Source: Engraulis encrasicolus (lineage: Eukaryota > Chordata > Actinopteri > Clupeiformes > Engraulidae). Taken from it: a stretch of DNA of 64,000 nucleotides. A program made the translations under genes and the position numbers. Shown here one piece after another: positions 34,321-46,668 of this stretch (positions within the stretch are counted from its first letter, which is position 1; every line of letters starts with the position of its first letter). The notes under the pieces are model-generated. The model ran no database searches and was not told the origin of the DNA. It saw nothing but the letters and a program-made list of their open reading frames with translations. The stretch is taken from NCBI RefSeq assembly GCF_034702125.1, contig NC_085871.1, positions 32,478,248 through 32,542,247 on the forward strand, in the 5' to 3' direction.

Positions 34321-34512
34321 GACTGACTCACTCCTATGGTCCAGTCCAGTCCAGGCTTGTGTGTGACTGTCCAGGCCAATGCTGTCCAGCCGTGCCACTG
34401 CCTCTCATGGGATTGGACTCAATGTCACCTATGCAATCAATCCACTATCATTCGGTCCAGTGCCGGTGTGGAAAACCAGATGATCCATGACCCTGGCACC
34501 AGTGACAGGAAC
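34321..34512. repeat. local repeat unit A (CGGTCCAGT...CCTGGCACC)
   Basis: This segment shares CGGTCCAGT, GGTGTGGA, CATGACCCTGGCACCAG and CTCCTGTGAATGG-like phrases with 35798-35985. The two copies flank the hAT element at 34550-35781. Confidence 0.65.
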
Positions 34513-34549
34513 ACAAAATGAGTCAAAACACACACACAAACACACACAC

Positions 34550-35781
34550 TAGAGTGTGGCTCGGGACGGTTTTTTCTGTCCGAGCCCGGCCCTCAGCCGA
34601 CAGAAAAGTGTTCGAATCCGACCCGAGCCCGAGACTAATTAAAATGTTTGTGTCCGAGCCCGTCCGAAGCCCGAGACCACTGTCATAACAATAGAACCAT
34701 GTGCGCAAGCAAGGTTTTCTATGTGGGCTCCATATTCAATATAGCACGTGATAAATAGCCAGGAATAGGCAGATACGTTAGGATGAGGCACTTTGCAGTA
34801 GCCTAATTTAGTTACACACGCATAGTAAGTATACACACACACACACGTGACGGCGCACCTTTTGTTTCTTTCGGTTAAACTAACCAGAGATGTTAGGTGC
34901 AGTGATCGAATGCATGGGAGGGGCGTAAGAGGATAAGAAAGGCGAAAACTAACAAATAAGTTTTGGATGCAGTCAGCGCAGCTACCGGAGCATTTGTTAC
35001 GTTACTGTTGGTGCAAACAAATCCCTGCGAAGCGCGTGAAGCTGCCGCCTTATCGTTATGAAGGATAGGCTATAAGTTAACCCCGAAAAACAGTAGCCTG
35101 TTCAGCTGTTCGAATGCAATTTCCCCTGATCTCCATGCGGTCACTATAATATCAGGAAAGGTTGCACGCGCAGAGTTACAACTGTACAGTAAAAGTGACA
35201 ATAATTAAGAACCTACGTGAAGGACATGACATGTCACAGCGGACAAAATAGTAACAGGAAACCTCTCCGCCCCTACCTTACTCCACGTAGCGTGTGCGCC
35301 TTCTTATCCATATTATGCTCCTTGCTAGCCCATGCTGAGACTGTGATCCTTGGCACGTAATGCAGTGACAAACTTCGTCATTTTATGTTCAACCTTCAAG
35401 CCTCGAAGCCATACTAAAACATGGCCTACACTACAACAAAAGACCACGCGTTCACTGACAACTGTTGATTTGGCGCTTATTAAGAAAGCAAGTTGACACG
35501 GCATCCCTGCTCGGCTAACTCGGAGTGAGCGTCCAAATGTTGCCACTGGTAACTGGCGCGTGCATACAGCCAATAATAATCTCTCGAGTAGCCTACCAAC
35601 ATTTTCATTTGTGCATTTTCAATTACTTATTTTTAAATCACAAATGAACTGAAACGTTTCCTCTGGTTGCTTATAATTTTCACAATGTCCGACAGATATT
35701 CTATTTTTTTTGTCCGAGTCCGGCCCGGCCCGTCGGGTTCCGACCAGGCCCGCCGGACTTCGGTCGGGTTTCCATGCTCTA
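34550..35781. mobile_element. hAT element, non-autonomous (TAGAG ends)
   Basis: The ends are TAGAGTGTGGCTCGGGACGG and the complement of TAGAGCATGGAAACCCGACC, both followed inside by GC-rich CCGAGCCCG/CCGGCCCG stretches. Flanks of ACACACAC on both sides would be an 8-bp duplication, but the site is a microsatellite, so that evidence is weak. A minus-strand frame near 35325-35573 has faint resemblance to a hAT C-terminus (AGMPCQLAFLISAKSTVVSE), not enough to call. Confidence 0.75.
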
Positions 35782-35797
35782 ACACACACACTCACAG

Positions 35798-35985
35798 AGA
35801 CAGATACCAGCTTGACTCCCATGACACAGTCCAGTCCGCTCTGGGCCTGCAGCCTGTCTAGCAGTGCCCCTGGCTCTCCTGTGAATGGACTAGGATGTCC
35901 GGTATGGTACGATACGGTCCAGTACAGGTGTGGATAATCGATGATGCATGACCCTGGCACCAGGGACCAGAGGCACGGTCACCAG
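35798..35985. repeat. local repeat unit B
   Basis: Diverged copy of 34321-34512 (see CGGTCCAGTACAGGTGTGGA and GCATGACCCTGGCACCAG here). Before the hAT insertion the two were about 220 bp apart, as in a tandem array. Confidence 0.65.
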
Positions 35986-37005
35986 CACGGACACCAGCCT
36001 GATACCCAGAAACAGACTGGCAGTCAGCTACAGTAGGAGTCACTGTGATGTGTCCCAGTGTGGTGCGGTGGCATTCAGTACTATAGTGCAACGTCCTTGG
36101 TGTCCTTGTTCAAATGACACATTTGAGAGAGAGAGGCTGAATATCCCTATTTTAGCCAAGAGTGCACCCCTGAATGGAGGACTGTGAGGACTGTGCCCTC
36201 TTTAACAAGGAGAGGTTGAGGGACATGGGCATACACCTGAGCACACGTTAACTCACTCACACACACACCTCAAGCGCGCACGCACACACACATGCAGAGA
36301 GAGAGAATTTGAGTGAAGAATGACATGCTGTAATGAGATAGGGCCTATACTGTATTGTGCATCTGGTATAAAAACAGTTTGCACAAGTGAATGGTCTGAG
36401 AACGTCTGTATGAATGCTGTTTTAGGATAACATTTTTTAAGTGTTTTTTTTTTTTACATCCGGTAAACTAGCTTTTAATTTCAAAAAGCCTGTATGTTTA
36501 CACACTTAATGATGCTATTTAATTTTATAAAATGTTATACTTTCGTTGTTACTTAAAGTAGCCTATAACATATCTACATAAAAGCGCAGTTACAGTTTTA
36601 TACCTTACTGGTGTACTGTTATTATCTGCATGGTTTGTGGTTGCATGAGTGTGGGCCATACAGTAGTTTTAGGGGACTTATCATCATAGCAATGTGATAT
36701 GGCACTGTGTTCTTATTCTGGAATGGAGTCACTGCATGTTCCAGGGCCATTACATCATGTTAGAATCATGTGAGGTCACTGCAGCTATGGCAACAGACAG
36801 CTGACTCATTCCGCCATTTGAAAATCACACTCGCCCAACAACTGTGATGGCTAGTTTCTGTGGTAACACTACATTCAAATGAAGTCTAGTCAAGTGTACT
36901 TTTTTGTTAAAAATCTATGAAACAGGGTTAGCATATAAGTTTGAAATTGTGTTTGACCTGTCTCCAATGTGCAGTTTTAACTAAAACATACAAATAGGAC
37001 ATTGA
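35986..37005. other. spacer, no recognised gene
   Basis: AT-rich, with short CA runs at 36240-36305. Nothing coding. Confidence 0.4.
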
Positions 37006-37006
37006 C

Positions 37007-37009
<3 letters not shown>

Positions 37010-37084
<75 letters not shown>

Positions 37085-37100
37085 GTCTCTCTCTGTCTCT
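37010..37100. repeat. (CT)n microsatellite
   Basis: Pure CT run ending in CTGTCTCT units. Confidence 0.97.
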
Positions 37101-37324
37101 CACATACACATTCACTCACAACACACACTAACACATGTGCAGATTTGTGGGTGAGTGAATGTACAGTCAGACACTCACAATTTAAAGTAATTCATACACA
37201 GTTTAAAAAAGCAATCTACACACAGATTTACATTCATACACACAGTGTAACCATGGCAGGAATGTGGCACTTAGTAAGCAGTATTATGTTCTGTTCTTTT
37301 CATTGCTTTTCTGATCTGCTCTTT

Positions 37325-37825
37325 TCTGTCTTTGTCCGTGTCTTGTGTAGATAAGTAATGCTAATCAGCTCTCGCTTTGTTTCCCTCTCCTGACCTTTGC
37401 TGCAAAGGTGATTTTACTGTCACTGTTTTAGCGGTCATTATCATGCCACTTGTCAACCCGCCCAGCTCCACCTGTACGACATGGTAGATGTGTATGCGCG
37501 TGCATGCAGGGAAGCTGACAGGGGTGTAAAAGGGGGTCAGTTGCCACGGGCCCAGGGAGAGAAAGGGCCCAGAAATCGGTTCTTATAGCATGGTATGTAT
37601 TTAGAGGTCGGCCCTGTGAGATGATTTTGTCCCGGGCCCAGTCAAAGCTGTCAGCGGCCCTCCGTGCATGCGTGTGTGTTTGAGCAGGTTGGCAAGTGGC
37701 ACGATAATGACCGCTAAAACAGTGACAGTAACATCCCCCTTTGCAGCAAAGGTCAGGAGAGGGAAACAAAGCGGGCGCTGATTACCATTACTAATCTACC
37801 GGCACAAGACACGAACAAAGAAAAG
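37325..37825. repeat. long imperfect inverted repeat with about 135-bp arms
   Basis: The left arm (about 37325-37460: GTCTTGTGTAGAT, CCTCTCCTGACCTTTGCTGC, CACTGTTTTAGCGGTCATTA) is repeated inverted at about 37687-37825, around a 225-bp centre with GGGCCCAG phrases. No clear duplication at the ends. Confidence 0.85.
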
Positions 37826-38429
37826 AAACCAGCAAAAAGAGAAAAGCATGTCTAATCTACTGTCAATCTTCAGACAGTATTATAGTATGCAGAAGAGAAA
37901 GTTAAAGAACCAAACATACAAGAAAGTAAAATAAAATAGAAGACAAAGCAAAGTAAAGAACAGAAGATAACACAAAAGAAAAGAGAAAAAAGTTAATTCA
38001 AAAGAAAGAAAAGAAAAAGAGTGTATGGCAGGACTGTTTTAAGTCCCATGAGTCACGTTAATGGATGTCACATTTCAGATTTTCAAAGACCCATCACTCC
38101 TGACAGATGGGGATTCAAAGAGAGAGAGAGAAGGCCATTTTCTTCCTCCTCTGGCTGACTGGGTTGAGGGGTTTGGCCGGGAGTCTAATTCACTTGAGCC
38201 TCTCGCCGTGTGTGTGTGTGTGTGTGTGCCATGAGGGTTTGGCTGGGAGCCTAATTCACTTGTGCCCTGAGCTGCGGCCTCCACTGGGCCTTGAAGGTCG
38301 AGACAGAAGGTGCTTTTCTTTTTTTCTTTTTCTTTTTTTTCCCCGCCGCCTGTCTCTCTCATCCCATCTCCATCCATCATCTATACTTCTGTTCCTTCCC
38401 TCGTGTGTCTGGGAGTGAATCCGAAGACA

Positions 38430-38902
38430 AAGACTTCTTGCACCCCCTTTTTCGTTCTCTCTCTCTTTCTGTCTTTCTTCTCTCTGCTCTTTCTTTCTCT
38501 ACCTTGCTCTGTCTCACAACCACACTCCATCAATCTCCCTCCTCATCTCTGTCTTCACAAATGACAGTTCTTTCTCTCATCCTTCCATACTCTCTATTTT
38601 TCTCTTGACCTTCCTCTGTCCTTTCATCTCTGTCCTTCCCCTTGTGTTTCCCAACCAGGGGTATGTGTACCAGTAGGGGTACGCAAGCACACTGCAGGGT
38701 TTACTTGGGAAAATGAAAAAAATGTATGGAGCATAGTCATATTGGGGTATAGAGCATGAGTGAGGCGGTACTCATGGCATGACGAAAAGGCTTAGGGGGT
38801 ACGCAAGACAAAAAGGTTGGGGAAACACTGCCTTTCTCTCTCTTTCCTTTCTTTAACTCATTTTGGTTCTCTCTCTCTCGTCTCTTTTCTTCACCTGTCC
38901 CT

Positions 38903-38990
<88 letters not shown>

Positions 38991-39150
38991 ACACACACAC
39001 ACAAACGTTTCACTTTCCCTCATGTTCTCCCTCATTTCCCTCTTTCCATCTCCCTCTTCTCTAACACTCTTAACCTATCCTCTCTCTTCCTAGCTTTTAG
39101 CCGTCTCATTCCTCGTTTCTATGCCCCTCTCAATTCCTCATTTCCTCTCA
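38430..39150. repeat. pyrimidine-rich tract with (CT)n/(CA)n core
   Basis: Polypyrimidine + strand with a long pure CT core at about 38908-38985 that passes into CA. Leu-Ser-rich frames are artefacts. A hAT MITE at 38642-38829 interrupts the tract. Confidence 0.85.
38642..38829. mobile_element. short hAT MITE
   Basis: TGTTTCCCAACCAGGGGTA at the left and GGTTGGGGAAACACTG at the right are inverted and close to the ends of the hAT at 19859. The interior repeats GGGGTACGCAAG. The first bases of the left end have decayed. Confidence 0.7.
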
Positions 39151-39469
39151 TTCCTGCATAGCTCTCAATCCAGGCAGAGACTAGCCAATGCCATGCCCTC
39201 CTAGTGACGCAACACCTTTGGCGTGGCATCTAGTCAGGCCACGAGCAATGTAAATATTGTTTATAATCTCCAGAAAAATCGGGAGCTCCACCCACTTTGT
39301 CGGAAACCAGTCAACCAGTTGCAAACCGAGGGAGGCGGGTCAACCATGCCGTTTGGGAAACGTGAATTGTTAAGTTCTTGGTCAGACCAAGTCTGGAAGA
39401 GATTTGAAAGTTGATGATAGTCAGGCTAGCCAGACACCGTTCTTCCTAATCTGCAATGGGGTCTCAGTG

Positions 39470-39990
39470 TCCCCCCTCTCTCTTTCTTTTTCCATCCTTT
39501 CCTTCATTCCCTGTGTCTTTTTCTTTCTCCTCTGTATTTCTCTTCCTCTCCCTACTGCCCTTACCTCTGCTCTTTGTCTTCCCTCCCTTCCTTCCTCCCT
39601 GTGTCTGTGCTGCTTGCCTGTCTATGGTGTCTGTAATGAGGACGCTGTCCCCCCCCCCCCTCCTAATCTCTCCACTGTCCTTCTCTCAGTTCTTCCTCTC
39701 TTTCTTTCCTCCTCCCTGTCTCCCCTTCTCCTCTCCGCCTGTCCTTGTCTCTGCGGTTTCCGTAATGGGGCCTCAGTGCCCTGAGGAGGGATAAGAGGCA
39801 TCTGGAGGTGTAGCATTGTATTTAAGGTCAAAATCGAAACCCCTCCACGGAAGATGGCCCCTAATCCCCCCATCTCTCTGTCTCTCTCTCTCTCTCTCTC
39901 TCGCTTTCTCTCCCCAGAAGATGCCCTCTTGTTCCCTCTTTCTCTCTCCCTCTCTCTCTCCCCTTCTCTCTCTCTCTCTCTGAGGATGGC
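39470..39990. repeat. pyrimidine-rich degenerate repeat
   Basis: CT/CCT-rich. The phrases GCAATGGGGTCTCAGTG, CTGTAATGAGGACGCTG and CGTAATGGGGCCTCAGTG recur every 140-170 bp, and GAAGATGGCCCCTAAT-like phrases near 39851 and 39983. So it is a decayed satellite-like array. Confidence 0.6.
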
Positions 39991-40084
39991 CCCTAATTGT
40001 CTCGATTACACTTACTCTTCTGTGGGCCGCTTAGAGGGGACCCCGGCTTGACCTCCCCTTATATGGGCCACTGCGACACAGCGG

Positions 40085-40086
<2 letters not shown>

Positions 40087-40152
<66 letters not shown>
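40087..40152. repeat. (GT)n microsatellite
   Basis: Pure GT run, followed by a second GT/GC-interrupted run at 40255-40300. Confidence 0.97.
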
Positions 40153-40153
<1 letters not shown>

Positions 40154-40877
40154 CGCAGCACGCTTAGTGGACCCCTGTTTGACCCTCCCCAATATGGGGC
40201 ACTGCAGCAGCAGAGCGAGGAAATAAATAATTTAACACACCGCTGCTGCTGGTGGTGTGTGTGCGTGTGTGTGTGCGATTGTGTGCCTGTGTGTGTCTGT
40301 GCACCGTGCCACCTCCACTAAACTCCACTCCATGACTATTTATGACTATACCCGTTCAGCTTGGGTCCCTTTAAACTATAGTATTACACATGTAAGACAT
40401 GTCAACGTCTGTGTTAACCTGTCCGGCCTCATAGTATTCACCTTGGTGGCCATGAGTAGAGTGTCCACTCCTATACTGTTCCGGGATGGAGATTTTAGTC
40501 CCTGTGTGGTAAAGTGTTGAGCCCCATTGCGTTAAATGGGGGATGGCAGTGTCTGTGTCAACCGATCCATTCCGATAATGATCAGTAGGGGATGTCATTG
40601 TCCTTGTTAAAGTGGCCATAGTATACAGGTAGGTGCAGGGTCATTAGTGTCTGTGTTAACCTGTCATGTCCCATAAAGTTAAAGCAGTATAGGCAGGTCT
40701 TTGTTTACATATTTGTGCACATGCGTAGTAGGCCTATATTGGGTGGCAAGAAAAGAGACATGACAACGTTACCAATTTGTGGGCGAATCCCCTGGCACAA
40801 AACCTTATACCTTGACAACACAACCAATTTTGTATCTAAAAACTCTGCAATGAATATCACTTGAAACGTTACACATT

Positions 40878-41033
40878 CAGTAAGGGTTAACGTTTGGCGA
40901 GAAGGTCGCTACCGTGGAATAGCAGCACGACAGAGAGAATCTTTAGACCCTGACGCGGAGCGGAGGGATCTTGTTCTCTCTGAAGTGCTGCTATTCCACA
41001 AAGCGACCGACTCGCCGAACGTTAACCCACTTA
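40878..41033. repeat. large hairpin 4 (foldback)
   Basis: Arms of about 65 bp: GTTAACGTTTGGCGAG, GGTCGCT, GTGGAATAGCAGCAC and CAGAGAGAA against their complements. The centre (GACCCTGACGCGGAGCGGAG) is GC-rich. It is unrelated in sequence to hairpins 1-3. Confidence 0.9.
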
Positions 41034-41707
41034 TTATATGGATATACTTAAATGATTCACACATGGCGGGGACATTTCTTTATTTAATGTTAAGTTTATT
41101 ATAATTTTTCATGTCAAAAGATTGTTGCTACGCACCGACTAGTGTCAAACTAGGCCGACTAGTGTCAAAAGCAGCTGACGTCGCTAGGCAACAGGTAGCC
41201 TAGACAACAGGTGTTGTCTATCACAGCAGCTGATTAGAGTGACAAAAGACCGGACCCCCTGCGGAGTGATATGAAACATTCGCTTTAGCAGTGAAAAGTC
41301 TTGTTGCCATTGACAGCGGTCTGATATAGACCAACTCGTCCTTATCTCAAATATCAGACGTGCGAACGTTGGGGAGCCCCATTGAAATGAATGGAGCATT
41401 CGACCGATGACGTCACACCATATAATAATATTGGTTATGGGGGTGACAGCCTGCATTTAACTCAAACTCTGACATGCACTAAGATTGCATGGCAAAGTGG
41501 AGACACCCGGAGGACTTTGAGCAAAACATGTTGGGCTCGTCTGCGTTACCATCATGACATAGCGAAACCAGCGAAAATAGCTCATCCCCTTACCGTTTCT
41601 TTTCATTATATTGGTGAGGCACTTTGGTGCAGCCCAGCTGTTTGTAAATGTGCTCGTAAAATACATTTGACGTGACTACACATCGTGTCTGACATCATAC
41701 ACACTCA

Positions 41708-41816
41708 GAAATAAAGGTACAATGTTTAAGGTATAATTGGTTTAAAAGGTAACATTTGTGAATGGGCAGCATTAATTCTGGAATTAACTACTAGCAATAT
41801 TAGACAGTGCACCTTT
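41708..41816. mobile_element. short MITE relative next to the copy at 41815
   Basis: AAAGGTACAATGTTTAAGG at the left and ACAGTGCACCTTTAA at the right are roughly inverted and share ends with the 350-bp MITE that follows directly. Confidence 0.45.
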
Positions 41817-42162
41817 AAAGGGACACTGTGTGAGATTTCCAGAATTCATGCTACCCATTCACTGATATTTTTCATGAATACTTACCACCACCATCAAATT
41901 CTAAAAGTATTCATCATGACTGGAAAAATTGCACTTTTCATACATGAAAAGTGGGATCTTCTCCATGATCCGCCATTTTGAATTTCCAAAAATAGCCATT
42001 TTTAGCTGCAAAAATGACTACTTGGACCATACTAGAAAATATTTGTTTATTACTAAGTAAACTTTCATGTAAATATCAAATTGGGCGATAGCCAACCCAG
42101 TTTCAATGAGCAGCATAGTTGCAGTACCCTTTTTGACCATTTCCTGCACGGCGTACCTTTAA
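41815..42162. mobile_element. MITE family copy A
   Basis: TTAAAGGGACACTGTGTGAG on the left and GCGTACCTTTAA on the right; the interior has CCAGAATTCATGCTACCCAT, TTTCATACATGAAAAG and CCGCCATTTTGAATTT. The same order of motifs occurs in copies at 49340 and 61673. TTA at the borders suggests a Harbinger-type insertion. Confidence 0.85.
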
Positions 42163-43119
42163 TAAAGGATGTCCACACTGCTGAAGCAATGTGAGTAACT
42201 CAACACTCAACATGACAGACTGGGGAGGTGAGGTTTTGGAAATACTCATGGAAGTAGGTGGGTACTTCTGCCCAGAATAGAAGTGTATTTTTGTGTTTCT
42301 AAGTAACATAAAAATTTACAATCAAATCTGTGCCATTGTGATTATTTATTATAATATTTTTAAAATGTGTTGTTGTGGTTGTCCAGTGATGGGTTGTGCT
42401 GTGTTAATATAATTCGATGTACGCTCTCTCTAAAATGCCTGAAGTCATGTAAAACAGGCAAGCCAAAAATATACTACACTGGTATCTGTGACCATGACAT
42501 AGGCCTATCCTACTACATATTACTTTCTCTATCCCAGTGCAGATAGTGCAGCTTCAGCTTACTATAACTGAAATGGCTTATCACCTATTACTTTTCATGT
42601 AGTGGCTGACCTTGTTATTTGGCTGTGTCAAGGTCACAGGCTACAGTAGTAGCCTATCTGTACTCGCAGATGGATTTATGTGTTATGTGTCTCCCTGACC
42701 CCGTCTCTCTCTCTGGAGGGGCTGAATGTATACGAATAGCGACACTAATCCTTAACGTGAGGCTGGAGCTTGTTTTTACTACGCCATTTACGATGCAGAG
42801 ATATTGCAGACCTGCGGGCTATTGTTACATACACTTTGTGTGTGTGTGTGTGTGTGTGTTTTGTGAGGCTGGACTGGTCATCTGGCATATCGGGCATTTT
42901 CCCGGTGGGCCTACAGTCCTCAGGGGCCAATACTGTTGTTGTTTTCCTGGGGAATGGCCCACAATTTAGAGGGCGAGACCCCATTGGTCCATCGTCAGTG
43001 TAGACAGTGGATTCGGACAGTCAAGATAAAGTATGAATGTGTCTTGTGTCTGTTTTAGCCCGGGCGTTTTTTCGGTCCCAGTCCTGTGTGCATGTGTGTG
43101 CGCGCGCGTGCGTGCGTGC

Positions 43120-43153
<34 letters not shown>

Positions 43154-44918
43154 GAGAGAGGGTGAGAGAGATGAGGATAATAGACTAATGTTAGGCTATT
43201 GACCACAAATGTTTGGGATTCTTCACAGGTCAGGAGCCAGCACTGAAACGCCATGTCTGAAGGGTAAGTGTGTGTGTGCCCGTGTGTGCATGTGCATGTG
43301 CGTGTGCAACTGCAGAGATGCAAGTATGGATGCCAGCCAGTCTGCAATGAATCAAAGTCATGAATCATGATACTGTGACAGTTGCTTTGTGTGTGTCTGT
43401 CTGTCCGTCTGTCTACACAGGCTTGTGTGAGCCCACGGGAGAGAGGGAGAGAGAGAGAGATGTTTATTCATTCACTCAGCAGCCATTGTCATTTAACAAC
43501 CCACTATATAACAATAAGGATATCACGCCCCTTTTTGTGGCAAACATGCACTGAATTTTTTCTTGCCTGGTTGACCTAAAAACTTAACAGAGACTGCAAG
43601 GTAAATTATCAAGTCACAAATATAACTAATATGCACTAGAGTTGAAGTAGTCAGACATGGCAATTAAAATAACTGTGGCTAAAAGTAGGCCAAATTAGTC
43701 TGTTTTCAGATTATGCATGATTATTCTATTATTATTGGGCTATTATTATTTATATCTTAAAGCTATAGATTTCCTTCATTTTTTTTCGACATGGTATTCA
43801 TTTTAAATCTATCATGTCATTCGCGCAAATAGAATTAGCCTGGTCGTAGTGCGTTGGGAATCTTTCTTTTATTCCGTCAGGAAACAAGTGCTCATTGTCA
43901 TCCAAAGAGGCAGGATGATATTCAACTTCAGCGAATGCATTAACTTTGCAGTACAAAGGCTACAGAATAAATAGGTACGAAGGTGTGTCTGTAAACACAT
44001 TTATTAAAAATTGCACAACAAATCAGGGTCAAGATAGCGGAAGGTAGGCTACTGCACGAAATGCTGACACACAACGACAGAACTTATAAATGGCTGTGGC
44101 ATTTACTTTTAACTGCAAGAGCATTAAAATAAATCGTCACACAGTTCACTATGATAACACAGCACAACAATAAAGAACCAAAGAACGTGTTTAGAGCGAG
44201 AAAAGTAATAAAACTAACAACCAGAAAAGAGGGCTTCCAGAAACATGCAAAACTTCAGGAAAACTGAGGGCGGACACTGGTGTATATTCCAGCATGTTTA
44301 AAGTTCAATGTTTCTGACCATATAAAGCCCTAACATGTTATCCTTCTCTGGCTTAAATAAGATGCGGGTTGTGGTGACGACACGGTCCGCGGGGCTGAAA
44401 ACTCATTCTGACGGTGTGCTGGTAGTGCATATGCAGATACTGTATATTTTCTTGCGAGTTTTGCCATTAACAGAAATCTGCTCTGATTATTTTTTGCCAC
44501 CATATCATTGGATCCTCTTCCCTATTGATTGCACTTGCAGGTGCAATCCTGCAGGTAGATGGCCTTTTTTGCTGTGTAGCATGGCCTTAAAAGTGGTGTT
44601 GAGGGATACCATTTCTTCTATCGTCCATCGTGATGTTTTACTGTGAACATGGTCATCTAACAATTAAGTTGATATTGTCCAACCCTAGTATGTGTGTGTA
44701 TGAGTGCAACAAGGCATTATAACAATGAGTATAAATACAATGCCAATTTGGACCGTCCATCGAATGTGTGCGCACCACAACTTTGCATGTTTCCTTGTGC
44801 TCACTCTGTGACATGTTAGGATTAGGTGTGAATTTGGTCTGTGCACAATTTTGCTGTTTTCGTTGCTTGTTTCGCTGTATTAAAGCTGCAGAAATGTTGC
44901 TTTACTGAGAATTTAGAG
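42163..44918. other. gene-free stretch with short repeats
   Basis: No coding exon was recognised. GT runs are at 42836-42859 and 43117-43150, with CGTGCGTGCG next to the latter, and a GAGA run at 43441-43460. The AT-rich part 43560-44330 has no identifiable element. Confidence 0.45.
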
Positions 44919-45070
44919 TTAAGGTCATGATACACAGGGCAACTTTTTGGGCAATGTTGCCGGCAACGGGCAACCAGATGAGACACAGGGCAACTTTTTA
45001 GGGCAACCAAAAATGGGCAACAGTCAATTAGATAATAGATCAATTGCCAAGGAGATAACTGCCAAAAAAA

Positions 45071-45132
45071 ATGGATGCTGAAACATTTGCTGCTGTTGCT
45101 GTTATCCTGGCTTCAGCCTGTATTTCACTTAA
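45071..45132 (+). pseudogene. Harbinger transposase, exon 1
   Basis: ATG at 45071 opens MDAETFAAVAVILASACISL and ends at donor AA/GTAAGT, phase 2. Joining to the acceptor at 45375 (ATCTTAG) gives the exact frame of the transposase, which supports both the start and the intron. Confidence 0.8.
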
Positions 45133-45375
45133 GTAAGTATACATTTCACTACTTAAAAATACAAAATTAAATAGAACCTAGTCACAAGTTAATAAGTTGA
45201 GTTTTTAGAATTCAAAATATTTTTTTCTGCTCTATATATAAAGTAAATTATTATTATTAAAATTTTTAAAGGTCTACTGTGTTAAGTAGGCTAAGCTAGG
45301 CCTACTGTGGCCCCTACATAAAATAAATCATATTGACGAATACATGGAACTAACTATGTAAACCCATCATCTTAG

Positions 45376-46573
45376 CAAAAAAGAAAAGGACAAACGCATA
45401 TGGAGCAGAAGATAGCTGCAGAGGAAAGAGAGGGGTTGCTACAATCAGTTGCTGAGAGAACTGGCAGCTGAGGATCCCCCAAGTTATAAGAACTGGCTGC
45501 GGATAGATGAAGACAGTTTTAATTTCCTGGTGACCTTACTTACTCCATCCTTACAGAGGCAGGACACGTTAATGAGGAAGGCCATACCTGTGGGGGAAAG
45601 ACTAGCAATAACGTTGCGCTACCTGGCCACAGGGCACACCTTTCAAGACCTGGAGTATCAGTTCAGAGTGTCTAGGCACAGCATCTCCAGAATTGTAGTC
45701 GAAACGTGCAAGGCTCTCTTCAATGTGCTGCAAGCAGACTACCTCAAAGTGCCATCAACTGCTGAGGAGTGGAACAACATCGCCACAAAGTTTGAGGAAA
45801 GGTGGAACTTTCCTCATTGCCTTGGAGCGCTGGATGGAAAACACATCAGCATTCAGCCTCCCCCAAATGCAGGATCCCATTACTATAATTACAAAGGGTT
45901 TAACTCAATTGTCTTACTTGCACTGGCAGATGCAGACCTAAAATTTACTTATATTGATGTGGGGACCAATGGCAGAGTCAGTGATGGGGAAATTTGGGCC
46001 AAATCTGGACTCTGCAAGGCTTTAGAGGAAAATTCTGTCAATATGCCTCCACCGAAGCAGCTGCCTGGCCGTCAACTGCCTGTCCCTTACGCCATTGTGG
46101 CAGATGAGGCTTTTGGTTTGAAACCGTGGATAATGGGGCCATACCCCAGGTCACAACTGGACAAATCTAAACAAATTTTCAATTACAGACTGTCACAGGC
46201 CCGCCGTTGTGTGGAGAATGTGTTTGGAGTTTTGTCCAACAGATTCAGAGTATTCAAACAACCAATTCTCCTTTCACCACGCAAAGCAAGAATCATAACA
46301 AAGGCTGCGTGTGTCCTCCACAATTATTTAAGAACTGGACAATCAAGGTACATGTACACCCCACCTAGTTTGGTTGACCAGGAAGACACAGAGACCGGCC
46401 AGATTATTCCTGGTAGCTGGAGAGAGGAACCTGAGCGTTTCCTACCAATAGCAGCTTCATCTGACAGACATCCATCTACATATGCTAAGGAAGTCAGAGA
46501 GGAGTATTGCAGGTACTTCAACTCAAATGGTGCCGTAAGCTGGCAGGACAGTGCTATTTCAATTAACAATTAA
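45376..46573 (+). pseudogene. Harbinger (HARBI1-like) transposase, exon 2, one in-frame TAG
   Basis: In the frame set by exon 1 this reads KRIWSRR, then TAG (45413-45415), then LQRKERGCYNQLLRELAAED and stays open to 46573. Harbinger relatives have Trp at the TAG position, so a TGG to TAG change is likely. An HTH-like region (residues about 95-140: LRYLATGHTFQDLEYQFRVS) precedes the DDE_Tnp_4 core with D in GALDGKHISI, D in VADEAFGLKPW and E in RRCVENVFGVL. No start ATG lies between the TAG and the LMRKAIPVGE region, so the nonsense codon should cut off nearly all of the protein. Total length without it would be about 419 codons, normal for the family. Confidence 0.9.
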
Positions 46574-46668
46574 CCAGTGAGTTTTCAAAACAAATGTGAA
46601 TAATTTATTAAATACTAAACAGTACATACATAGATGCAATATTTCAATAACTATACAATACAAATCAC

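Noticed and set aside
38075..39161. Leu/Ser- or Arg/Glu-rich frames resembling membrane or coiled-coil proteins
   Set aside because: They come from CT/GA low-complexity DNA.
45376..46573. Domesticated host HARBI1 gene
   Set aside because: It sits between terminal inverted repeats with TTA borders, is paired with a MADF gene, and carries an in-frame TAG. It is therefore a transposon gene and not the host HARBI1.
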